Shown one piece after another: positions 9,796 to 21,057 of a DNA stretch of 64,000 bases (the first letter of the stretch is position 1; the number at the start of each line of letters is the position of its first letter). The notes under the pieces are model-generated. The model was not told the DNA's origin. It saw only the letters and a program-made list of their open reading frames with translations, and made no database searches. Both the position numbers and the translations under genes were made by a program. This stretch comes from Xanthostigma xanthostigma (Eukaryota; Arthropoda; Insecta; Raphidioptera; Raphidiidae). The stretch lies in NCBI GenBank assembly GCA_963575645.1, contig OY754469.1, positions 13,968,001 through 14,032,000 on the forward strand, in the 5' to 3' direction.

Positions 9796-11149
9796 ATCTA
9801 GAGCAATGAAATTTTGCACATGACGTGGATGTGTACTAAAGAAGGATTTTTGAAAATTCATCCCCTAAGGGGGTTAATCTACTTTGTTAAACTCTAAACA
9901 TTGACTGACCGTACCTACAATTGCACAGCTTAAACCGGTGGGTCAGGATTCAGGAAGCATGCAATTTTGCACAGAAGTGCGTTCGTTGAATTCAGCGGGT
10001 CGTTTTCTATCAGTATACCAAATTTGAAATGTATCCAATGCGTATTCTAGACTTTCCAGAAACGCACTTTGAACGGGTCTATCTTCGAGACGGAAAAAAA
10101 TTGTTGTAAAAATCACAAAACCACTAGGGCTATACTATGCAAAAAATCTCGTTTTTCGTCGATTTTCGACATTTTCCAAAAACTCGCTTTTCAGGTCCAG
10201 ACGGCTGATACTAACAGGAAATGACACTCCAAGTCCAAAAATAAGCCTAACTGTGCGATCGGTGGCCTCTTAAAGATGTTTTCAATTTATACATTTTTTT
10301 TATCTGGCCTTATCTCCGAAACGGCAATAGAAACAGACCTCAGGGTGCGCCCATGGAATTTAGAATGTCATTTTCTATCAGCATACCGAATTTGAATCGG
10401 ATCCGAGAGATCGTCCAAAATTGTCTAAAAAGTTCTGACTGCAATATAATACATAAATTCCAAGCGGACGAAGTCGAGGGTTACAGCTAGTTTATGTATA
10501 AAATTATGGCTGGGCGCCTGATACATTTGTGTTTATATCAGAGATAATATCTCTGGTTTATATTAGACTGACGAATTTTTAGAGATTGCGTAATGTCGAA
10601 TACTGCAGTACTAAAAAGTGGTCAACTCTGTAATTTTACAGTTTTGTAATATTTAGACTTGAAAAGCTAAAACATTAATTCCTCTTTTTTTTCCTTGTCA
10701 AGTTTAATTCTTCCTGGAAATTCACTCGATTGACAGGTGTTTGGGACAATTTTGCAAAACAAAACAAAAATATATTATTCAAATGGAAATGTTAAGTTTA
10801 AAACTTTTAAAAGTTACCAAGCTTTCGGCAAATACCTATAGTAAGCGTTCTAAATAAATTTGATATTTAAGACAAATAGCTTTAGATCACGGTCGTATAA
10901 ACAGACACTGTGGCAGAGTGGGGGTAATCATGAGAGTGGCGCTGTGATTTGGATTTTTGTAGAAAGATAAAGAGCAGGCGATAAACGCAAATGAACAACT
11001 TTTTTTTGGCTTACGCCGTTTATGAAGCTTTTATCTCTTTGCACTAAAGTTATTCATTTGTTTTACTTTGCTTTCCCGATTGCAGCGTCCTACCCCCACC
11101 AATGCTAATCACATAAATCATAAATTATCATAATACTACAGTGAGTATA

Positions 11150-11310
11150 GACCTGTCTTTAAAACGATCTTAGACAAAATCTATCAATTATTTGTCTGCT
11201 CAAAGAAAAATCCACGAGGTTCAGAAACTGAAAATAAAAAACTTTTGGAGACACTGCATTGTCAGTAAAGACGGCAATATTTGGTGTGAGTATAAAAACT
11301 ATTATGCAAT
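11150..11310 (+). pseudogene. Coding-like fragment in right palindrome arm, frameshifted
   Basis: Inverted counterpart of 7200-7377. It reads AQRKIHEVQKLKIKNFWRHC, then KDGNIWCEYKNYYAIMFC, after a frameshift in the upstream part. Protein unknown. Confidence 0.42.
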
Positions 11311-11884
11311 TATGTTTTGTCTTGTTCTATTCGCTATAAATACCTCTTAATTGGTTCTGGGTGCCGGATAGCAAATTTCTGATATTTCCGAAATTTCCGT
11401 TTTTTCGAAATATGTTACTTTTTTTCACTTTATTTCTTAATAAACAAAAGTAAATCTAACAGACAACGCTCAGCCTAAACCGGTGGATCTAAATGCATGA
11501 AGTTTTGCACAGGGGTTCCTTATATAACGTAGGTGAGCACTAAGAAAATATTTTTGAAAATTCATCCCCTAAGGGGCTACTTAGTCAAACCTTTAACACT
11601 GAACTGACGTACAACGCACAGCCTAAATCAATGGATCTAGAACCATGAAATTTTGCACGGGAGTTCCATTTTTGAAAATTCATCCCTTTACTTTAAGACT
11701 GACTGACAACGTATTGTAGTTAAGACATTATCGTTTGATTTTTTCGAAATAAATATGACAGTCAATCAGTGTTAAAGGAGATGAGCCCCCTAAAGGGATG
11801 AATTTTCATATATTTTTTCTTGATGTTCACCTACGTTATATAAGGAACTCCTGTGCAAAATTTCATGCTTCTAGCCCCATCGGT

Positions 11885-11965
11885 TAAGGCCTAGCACACA
11901 TGAAGAGCGTTCAACGCGCGTTGGGCTAACGCGCGTTGAACGCCTCTCATATAAACTAGGCCTTA
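11885..11965. mobile_element. Compact palindromic MITE/hairpin
   Basis: TAAGGCCTAG (11885-11894) and CTAGGCCTTA (11956-11965) enclose a perfect 16-bp stem, GCGTTCAACGCGCGTT / AACGCGCGTTGAACGC (11907-11943), with a 5-base loop. Confidence 0.65.
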
Positions 11966-12362
11966 GGCTGTGCCGTTGTACGATAGTTAGGGGGCTGACG
12001 CGCAAAAAAGCCATGTCGTCCCAACTTCCTGCCGACTGGTACATAAGCTACTTAAGTAATTTAGATCATTTTCTCTTATATGATATATAGGCGGAATCTG
12101 AACCCATTTTAAAATAGTTGGCAAAACCAAAAGTGCACATCCCGCAAGTTTTCCACTGTATGATAAAAAAATAACAATTAAAAAATATTTTTAATAAATT
12201 TAACAAGATTTAAAAATTTAAAGAAATAAATAATTAAAAATTGAAAAAATATTTTTTTTTAAGTTTGCAAAAATAAAAAAAATTAAGAACTATACATAAT
12301 ATAATATATAATTAATATCAAGTGGAATAAAATAAAACAAAATAAAAAGAAAAAAATCAATG

Positions 12363-12436
12363 ATATCGTAAGGATTCGAACCCAGGACCCTGCCCTTGGG
12401 GATCCAACGGCATAACCATTGCGCCACGGCTGCCTA
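12363..12436 (-). repeat. tRNA-like relic (SINE head or tRNA pseudogene)
   Basis: On the - strand GGCAGCCGTGGCGCAATGGT resembles a tRNA D-arm/A-box and GGGTTCGAATCC a canonical B-box. The acceptor stems do not pair, so it is not a working tRNA. The flanks are A/T-rich. Confidence 0.6.
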
Positions 12437-12916
12437 ATACTTGTAGTGGTGTTATCACGGTATACAATTGTAGCACTTGTTTTATGGATTACACTATATT
12501 TGCACAGCAATTATATATTGTTTTTAAACTATTAGCTGTCAAAAATAATAAAAAATAAAACTGTTTATAAAAATTAAACTACTGAACACATTTTAGTGAA
12601 TTTAAATAGGGTTCTGGTCTGATAGTAAACAAAGTGAATAAAATATAACCCAAGGCAATCCGACCAAAATTGCGATCTGTAGAGTCGTGACGTACCTACA
12701 TACGTACAGACCAACCGACAACTGCTGTTTGTGATTTTCAATTACAATTTTAATAGTATTTATAAACTCGAATTGATCTGAAAATGGTTCTATTTTATAG
12801 ATTAGAATCTCCTCTTTTCAAAAAGCTTCAATTTGAATGGATTTCGTGTGAAATTAACTTAGATATAACTTCTTATATGAACGAAAGTCAGCTCTGACGC
12901 ACAAAGCGATAATAAA

Positions 12917-12945
12917 GCACATACCGCTAGTTTAGCGGTATGTGC
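12917..12945. repeat. Perfect 12-bp stem-loop
   Basis: GCACATACCGCT and AGCGGTATGTGC are separated by AGTTT. No known role; probably a terminus relic. Confidence 0.5.
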
Positions 12946-14089
12946 AATACGGGGGATTTTTAAAAATTTGTCGCTTCGTTAGGTTGTGGTCAAATTTTTG
13001 ACCAATTGCAACCTCTTCAAGCCACTCCTAAGAAAGTGATTTATGGTCAAAAAGTTCTTTTGAGTTATTTATCACGTTTATAGACTTCTATCCCGTATTT
13101 TATTGATTTCGCATCATGGAAGACGGCTTCGTAAAAGCAGAAATACTTACACTGGTAACGTAATAAAAATAGCAATCTTAAATATTTTTAATTGTAAAGT
13201 GTTGCTATGGTTACTGTGCACTATAGTTATTAGGGTCGTTACTCTCGTCCATGTTAAGTATGCGCTATGTGCAAGGAGGCGGAGTTACAAATTTTTCGAT
13301 GCGAGCGTTTGTGGTGAGCACTAGGGGAAACTTCAAACTCAAATTTTCCGTATGTCAGTGAGCAATGTTTATTAAAAGTGAAAGTAGTTATAATTTTAAT
13401 AAGTTTTTTAATTACAAAGAAAACAGGAAAACTAAGCGATCTGGAAATGCTTGTTGTGTTCCGGGCTGTTGCGCTGGTGGCGATTTAAGTAAAATAAAGA
13501 CCATTGGCGCCCTACTTTGACGTTCCGCTGTCAGTGTAAACAAATTAACATCAGTTTTCCTTATTATATATTTTTTTTTTTGACACATCATGGCCAACTA
13601 AAATTTTTGACTCACCTTACAAACATGTTGCGATTTCCATAAAAGTGAGTTCAATAATTTTCTATTACCCACTAGCGGCGCTAATAGGCTTCGTGTACAC
13701 AGCCTATACAGAATTTGAAATGTATCCAATAAGTATTCCAGACTTTTCAGAAAAGCACTTCGAAAGGGTCTATTTCGAAACAGTATGTGATACAAATTGT
13801 GCGTAGTTTAATTTTCATCTCATAAAGTCAAATATTTCTCGATATGGAAAGGTTTTGAAATGAAGCTTCGTTAGCGACGTATCTGTAGGAAATGCAAGAA
13901 ATTTCACTTCCTTCATGAGCTTATATGGGCGAGGCTCACAGGTTTTCTATACATTTTTTCGAATTCCTTAAGTCATAATGATTGGACACCGCGATTATAA
14001 CACAAATACATGTGACTTTACAGTTTAGACTGAAAATGTGAAATAAATAATAATTAATGATACACAGCCACGGGTTTGGACAAATACAT

Positions 14090-14095
14090 TTTATT
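14090..14095 (-). terminator. Candidate distal poly(A) signal of shep
   Basis: AATAAA on the - strand (TTTATT on +), at the boundary where repeat-poor sequence gives way to repeat-rich DNA. Confidence 0.35.
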
Positions 14096-17000
14096 TTTTA
14101 CCAACACAAAAATAAAAATGCGCAAATACAAAAAAAAAAAGAAAAACAAACTGACATCAAAATAAAACTGATTGATCAACAATAATTAAAAACACATATA
14201 TCTTATGTACTAGTTTTGGATGAGAGCAATCTCTCGTTGGCGGACGCAGAACCAAATCCCGAGTCGATTCGCACCTCTCGTCAACGTGCACTCGCATTAA
14301 AATATCTACCTACGTGTATCTATTTATATATCTAAACTATATTTATAATGTAATTATGTAAAGAATCGATCGATTTCATTCCACGTCCGTATTTTCTCTT
14401 TTTTAACTTATTTTCTAATGCTATAAACTAACTTAGCATTCAAAATTCTTTTTTTTTTAAAATAGACCTACCTAAATCTCTCTACCTAACTGTAAATTTA
14501 ATTATCAAACTAGAGAATTCTAATCCTACAGTCCTATTCTAGCTATTCTACAAAGGGGAGGGGCAGCGGTCCGTCGTCAAGACGACGACACCGTGCGCCC
14601 GACTTAAATTTACTTTTTACATTTTCTTTCCGGCGAGGCGCTGTTTTGAAAGAGACAGCGCGCTTTATCACTTGTTGTTCGGCGGGCGTCCGACTGCCAG
14701 CCGCCGACCGCCGTTTTTAAAAGTCTCTACCCTACGGAGTATGCGACACACGTCTTCTCAATTTAATTACATTAATAATTAGTATTATCATTATTATTAT
14801 TATTAAAAACACCTTGTTTTTAAAAAATAGTCCATTTTCCCATTCGAACCGCTCTGACACTACAGCGACTGAATGGTATTTTCTTTTTATCAAAATTAAA
14901 TCAATTCTTTTACATTTTTAAATAGGTATAATATCTTAGAAAGTTCACTTCTATAACAGTGTAAAAGCTTTTATTTTTTAGATTAATTATTAGATAGTTA
15001 CCGCCGTCATTCACCTTCAAAATTATTAAACTTTACATTTCAAAGACAGGCCCTCGAAATAAAACATCACATCTTTCAGTCTCTTTTTAAACTTTACAAA
15101 ACTTTATAACATCATACAAAACTAACATTGCACTCTTTAAATATTTTCTCTTTTTATAAATATCTGATATTTTGTCTCGAGAGCGGTGCATTTATCTTCT
15201 TTTTTTTTTCTTTCATTTTACAATACGGTTCGTCCACGGTTATCAAAAAACGAAAATTAACCCAGTATTTAAAACGTCCATGCACGGGACGAATTACAAT
15301 TTAAAAAAGTCAAATATTTGGTTTGCAGCTAAAAACGTTATATTGAGTGGGTTGAGACCGCGTTTGAACTAAAAAACCGCGAAGCAACGCCGAACGGCGT
15401 CCGTTAAACTGTCGGCCGGGCAAACGCTTCGTCGCGCCGGCAAGCCTTACTCAATTCGGTCGTCGATGTCGATTGTTCGTCAAACAGAGTGTGGAACGTC
15501 GACCCGCGATTCGGCGTTGCTCGGCGTCGTCGGAACGCGACCTGGACATCGACGATATTCGTTCGAGCTTCGTCGATCCTTGCTGCAATGCGATAACCGA
15601 CTAAGGAAAGGAATTAAAGAAGTTACAACAGAAAAACAAAAGAGAGATACAATGACTAGTTCGACCATATTATATAATAATATACTTACAAAACAAAACG
15701 GCATAGTCAGCAAGGATCACCTACCATTCATACGAACACCGTAGACTACATTGTTTTTAATAGTTTTTTTTTTTTTTTTTTGGCACCCGACCACCCTGAG
15801 TAGCAAAATACTCACAAAATATCGTTCATTTCATTCTACCTCACTAACACTAATGTTATTATTTTTTTTCTTTTTTAGTTTTAAATATAAATCGTTCAGG
15901 GTTTTTCGTTATCTTATTACACTATGTATAACAGGTTCACATTTTACATATACAATATTTCTTTTATTCATCTTACTAATATGGCTTGAGTCGAATCAGA
16001 CTACTTTCAATTATTACATAGTAAGTTAGTAGTAGTATCATAGAGGAGTAATAAATACAGAAGACAAACCTATAAAGTCGAAAAGAACAGAACGGAAATT
16101 ATTTATTTTATTGTTCATCATAAATTATTGTTTATTATTTTGTAGAATAATAACAACACAGTGCGATTATTTATATTTTAGATTCCGTCGTCGTTATGAT
16201 TTTTATTTTTTGTTTTTTTTTATAACCTAATATCAAACTTGTGCTGCGTGCAGTTTGTCCAGTCATTTGTATTTATTAATACTCTGCTGCGGTATGTTTT
16301 GCTATTTCTCTAAGTTACATTATTATGAATAAAGTATCTAAACACCCAAAGAAGATTGTGCAATTATTGATGTGTGCTCGACCGCTCGAATTGAGCATCG
16401 TCGCTAACATCGACAAAAATTGTTTACGTCAAACTAAATTACATGTTCGCAACAAAAAATTATTTTCACTACTTTTACGCAAATAAGGTTATGTATCAAA
16501 AATAAACATTTATTAACGACATTGATTTGTTTTGAACACGTTTTTTCAATTACAAAAGTTTTATTTATCATATAGTGTCAATTTTTTGTACTAAAGTATT
16601 TATGCTGATAACAGTTATTCAGTCCTGTATTATTGTATCTCCGACCGACCGTAAAAAAGTCGGAGGCGATACGGCTCATAAGATAGAGAGGTGTCGATAT
16701 ACAATCAAACGAGTGCGATGTCGGAGCGATGCTCGATCCGAGCTCGTGCGCGCGGTCCGTCCGTCCGTCCGATCGAATTCCGGACGGGGACGTGCCGCGA
16801 CGCATATTTTACGATGAAATACAACTTTTCCGTAAAATTATGTCTGCTCGCAAAAAAATAATTCACTAACTAAACAAGTGAGTTGCATTTTACAAAACAA
16901 TAAACCGAAGAGCACTATTGCACTTTACATAAAACATTGCTCGGTTCGGTTGGCGAGAAAATATCTTTTAAAACGTTTCAAATTCAAATAAAAACAACTC

Positions 17001-17399
17001 TATTTGGTATTGATTCTTTTTCAAACAAACCGTTAGTTAGTCATTGGCTTCGCAGTGTTGCCAAAATGATTGTAAATTAAAAAAATCTATAGCCGAGTGT
17101 AACTAGTCCGTTTGGTACAAAGTTTAGGTTCAATTTGCTGGCTTTAGGTAAAGTTAAGCAGATCCACTTCCCGACGCCTGGTTTTCTATATCGTCTTAAG
17201 CTATTAACAAGATCAATGAAATATAATCATTTTACCACTGCTGACCTGACCTAAAAGCTTTTCACGAAAAGTTTATATGTACTTGCATATTATGAACTTT
17301 TTATGAACATATTTCCCGACAAGCTTTTGGGTTAATCGGTAATGATAAATAATTTTATATTTTATTCTTCATTTTAGTGCATGTTTATAAAAGTTTGTT

Positions 17400-17648
17400 A
17401 TGAAAACTTATTTTACTTATATTTTATTATGTCTATTTTTGTCAACACACAGCATGGGTCTATTATCATCAGAATCGTCTGACGTCTGCCGACCAAAACG
17501 AGCCCAAATACGACAGGCTTTTAAAAGGTTGCATGGTTATCTGCAGATTATTGTACTGTCGTCGATATTACGAAGTACGCAAAATTTCAATGTAATAAAT
17601 AAAGTGGAAGTGGGTCAAAATCAACCTGCAAGGCCTGACCCAAACTGA
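17400..17648 (+). CDS. Possible small secreted peptide, antisense to shep 3' UTR
   Basis: This is an 82-codon ATG-started frame with a textbook-like signal peptide (MKTYFTYILLCLFLSTHSMG) followed by a basic segment (CRPKRAQIRQAFKRLHGYL). There is no homolog I recognise and no supporting promoter, and AT-rich DNA often yields hydrophobic starts by chance. Treat as doubtful. Confidence 0.15.
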   Translation: MKTYFTYILLCLFLSTHSMGLLSSESSDVCRPKRAQIRQAFKRLHGYLQIIVLSSILRSTQNFNVINKVEVGQNQPARPDPN

Positions 17649-20310
17649 CTGACAAACATATGAAGTTGAATAAAAGCTTGGAAAAATGTAAAGAATTAGA
17701 ATATTTTTAAATCTATCATCTTCTGAGGAGTATACCAAACGGAGCTGTTATTATATATCGATATTTTATAAAAGCAAAAATACAAAAGATGAAAAATTCA
17801 GAAAGAAGTTCAGTTTCATAAATAAAACAAGAAAATATATATTATATATACATTATACATACATACATTGTGTTCCATCGATTATGAAATATTTATTGTA
17901 AAAAAAAGGGTGGATTAGAAGTCTTTAATATTTGTGAACTTTAGATGTTCAACTATTAATAACAACTGAATCATCCCTACACTTTTTAACGATTTTCATT
18001 TCCTATACTTTCGACTAACGTGAAACGTCACATTGTACGATATCTGGAACAGGACGTATATCGTATATATATTTTTTACTTTTATAAAAATATACAGTCA
18101 ATCTACGGATATTACGTTAAGCACGCATCTAAAATTTAATCGGGCAATCGATTTTTGAGTGCCGAACCGAACCGACAGACATTCGTTTTTTCAACATCGT
18201 TCAAAAGATCACGTTAAACGATATCGAAATATCCATAGCAAACAACTGTTCTAAGCATCCATTCACGACAGACATAAATCCGAACGGCCGTTTTACTTTT
18301 TTTTTTATTTTTCCTTTGTCTTTTAAACGACCATCAACTGTTGAGTTTATTTGAAACAATTCTTACTTCGAATTCATTATTAATAAACTGAACATTTTAA
18401 TCTGGTTAGACTGGAAACTTGCAATGAACAAACCGTAATAACGCCTTATAAACTCTGAGGATGGCACGAAATTTCTGTCAAAACGTTGGTAATAAATGTA
18501 AATATATTTAAAATCAGCGTCGCCTTTTTTGTTAATCCTTACGTCTCAAAGGGATCGTCTTATCCTCAGTTACGTCCATAAACGATACCAACGATAGCAC
18601 TTATGGCAGTTGAATGTAAAACTGCTCGCTATGGATGCTTAATATGAACTGCACAACGCATGTACGAAAAGATGATCAACACAACACTAGTTACAGAGAT
18701 GAAGGTCTTTTTTTTTAAATTTTATTTTTATTTATTTATGATAATCATTTTACGGGCTCTTTTAATAATAAGTGGAATATGTTTTGTTTGTTTTTATTTT
18801 GTTAGTAGAAGTAGTAGTAGTAGAAATTTTATTTTTTTGTTATCAAGTCATCAATGGATATTAGTAGATATTCTTTTTTTTTTATTTTAATTAATAATCG
18901 AACACCGATATTTAAAAAAATATATTAAAAATATTTTTCAGAGTTTAAATCCCTGTCGATTGGACTCTAATCTGAAAAGGCACGTGATCTAAAAATCAAT
19001 CTTAGTCAGAATGTTGTTGCATCGTGCGTTATTGGTTTGTGTAATGTAATAATGGTTATCGGCTGTGCCACGTCTCTGGTCCTACGCCAGCGTCGGGGGG
19101 TTACACGTTGTGCACACGGGTCGCCTTTGCCTTTCGGACGACCGTCTCGTTATACGATTCGACTGAGACAACGAAAGACATTGCATATTAAAAACGACTT
19201 TTTAAGTACTTCCATACGACGCTGCAAAAATTACCGACAGAACTCGGTCATCCGAAGGCAATTGGAATGTTACTTGAAATCTGAATCGATAATAAATTTA
19301 AAAATATAATTTAATAAAATATTTAAAAATGTACACATTGATTAAAAAAATTGTTTCTGCAAAATAAATAACATCATAAGAAAATAATATGATAGATTTA
19401 AAACTTTCGAATAAAATTAAACTCTCTTAAAATTTAACCCTTTCCCCACCGCGACATAATATATTATTTAATTTTATTATAAAGCGTACTCGAACGTAGT
19501 CTTTTTTTAATACCTATATAAACAGAACACTAATATAAAACAAACGCCTATCTCAAAATTAATACGTACGGAGAAAGGGTTAAACGTAAAATAATATAAG
19601 TATATACATCGTGTAGAAAGAAACAGCTGTATACACTATACATGTCATACTGCTTTTGTTTTGAAAATAAAAACTAGATACGATCTAGTCGAGAAGATGC
19701 CATTGTGATGTGCAGTTTGTGTAAGGCGGCGAAACGGATCACCGACTCGCACCGACGATGGTCCGTTCTGCGAGCAATCGCATTTTCGGGACAGGTTTCC
19801 GCATCGGTGAAAACGTTTCGCACGTCCAAACTACACTAAAAAATATGATGAAAATCATAAAAATTCATTTCTTTTACATGTATCAATTACGCTTTTTAGG
19901 GAAAAATAGCTAATTTGATCTGTTCGATGTAGTTAATACTTTTAAAATGAGGTGTGACAAACTGTCTTTCTGAACAGAGTTGCGATCGATTGCATAAAAT
20001 TCTACAACAATCAAAGTAAACGATTTCAAACGGATTCGCCTGCCAACGATCTGATTGTTTTAAAGTTTTCTGCAGTCAACAGGAACCAAAACAAAAGAAA
20101 GCAATAACAAATTCACTCGTTTGTATGCGCTAGTATTTAAACTCTACATTCAAAAGACCTAACAAAGAGTGTGAAGCGACAAAACAATCGAACTGCTGAT
20201 GACGTGTAATAAGAAGCGTACGTGAGAAATATTGTTTTGTATGTTTTTATTTTTCGGAAGAGAATGTCGTGTAGTCAGGGAGGCAGAAAAGGCGCGATCG
20301 CGACGACGTT

Positions 20311-21057
20311 TCACTTGGGTTGGTAGGCCTGGTACGCCGTGTCGTCAGGCGAGGCGGCCGTCGAGTGTTCGTCGAGTGGCACGGCCGCGTGAATGATAGA
20401 CGGCGCGGGCCCCGACGTAAAATACGGATAAGCGGCGTGCGTGGGGATGTACTGTCCGGTCGCGCCAATCTGCAGCGTCTGCATGTGAGCCGCGAGAGGC
20501 AGGTACGACGACGGGTCCTGGGCCGGCATCACGTCTACCGGTTGCGGCATTATGTACTGCGGCAACCATTGTGCCGCACCGGCCGGAACGTATCCCGGCA
20601 ATGTTTGGTGACCGTACCGCGCGTACGGTATCACGTGAGGCGCGACTCCGTTTTGTGCAGCCGCTGCCGCTGCCGCGGCGGCCGCAGCTGCAGCATCGTA
20701 CGCGGCGTTCGTGTCGACGGACGTGGCGTCACGCCACTGTGGCGGTCCGCCGCCGCACCTTGCCTGAGGCGCTCCTCCGCCACCTTTCTTCTTGTTGCCG
20801 CCGTCGGCAAATTTAACGAGCAGCGGCTCTTTGGCGCCGGCTAGCGGACTGCCATTGAACATTTGTATGATTTGTTCGCACTTTTCGCGCGATTCCATGC
20901 GCGCAAATCCGACGCCCTTGCTCATTCCGGTCGTATCGCGCAGGATCCGCGTCGATATCACCTGGCCGTACTTGGCGAGCATGCTGTCGACGTCGTTCTC
21001 CTTGAAATTGAGCGGCAGGTTGGCGATGTACAGATTTGTCGGATCCTGTTCTTGTTG
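20311..21057 (-). CDS. shep: shep terminal coding exon (RRM2 and C-terminus)
   Basis: Acceptor gtgtgcag|CAACAAG, stop TGA at 20311-20313, 248 residues. It encodes [21 protein letters not shown]2, [17 protein letters not shown], a 13-Ala run, [11 protein letters not shown] and [17 protein letters not shown], matching the fly Shep end STAASPDEAYTQYPHQ. Strong GC bias (codon third positions) relative to flanks. Overlapping + strand and other-frame ORFs here are shadows. Confidence 0.96.
   Translation of the reverse strand, partial: QQEQDPTNLYIANLPLNFKENDVDSMLAKYGQVISTRILRDTTGMSKGVGFARMESREKCEQIIQMFNGSPLAGAKEPLLVKFADGGNKKKGGGGAPQARCGGGPPQWRDATSVDTNAAYDAAAAAAAAAAAAAQNGVAPHVIPYARYGHQTLPGYVPAGAAQWLPQYIMPQPVDVMPAQDPSSYLPLAAHMQTLQIGATGQYIPTHAAYPYFTSGPAPSIIHAAVPLDEHSTAASPDDTAYQAYQPK

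Larger units (their letters stand above)
6890..11640. repeat. 4.75-kb imperfect inverted repeat (two arms of about 1.15 kb, 2.4-kb spacer)
   Basis: Left arm 6890-8045 is collinear with the reverse complement of the right arm 10453-11640. Shared landmarks, outer to inner: the stretch with GTGCTCACCTACG, the AQRKIH peptide segment, GTGGGGGTAGGATGCTGC, ACGACCGTGATCTAAAG, the TCQSSEFPGR peptide segment, and a 54-bp inner end containing ACTTCGTCCGCTTGGAATTT. The arms are diverged by substitutions and small indels. The inner ends look like an element family common in moths (ACTAGCTGTTACCCGC). Confidence 0.78.
11966..14069. other. Intergenic, degenerate repeats only
   Basis: This lies between the palindrome and the likely end of the shep 3' UTR. 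Apart from the tRNA-like relic and the short hairpin I see only AT-rich sequence and short unconvincing ORFs. The 13680-13930 stretch has fragments related to the AAGTTTCACTTC-type repeats seen elsewhere. Confidence 0.4.
14070..20310 (-). other. shep: Probable very long shep 3' UTR
   Basis: Downstream of the shep stop there are about 6.2 kb in which I find none of the MITEs, Helitrons or hairpins that fill the rest of the window. The sequence is AT-rich with unique GC-rich islands (around 14.55-14.75, 15.35-15.60, 16.65-16.80 kb). A - strand AATAAA lies at 14090-14095 and is the best distal poly(A) signal; many weaker ones lie between. The extent is inference and could be tested with RNA reads. 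Confidence 0.45.

Noticed and set aside
12363-12436. Functional tRNA gene
   Set aside because: The T-arm is canonical but the acceptor and anticodon stems do not pair, and the flanks are repeat-like.
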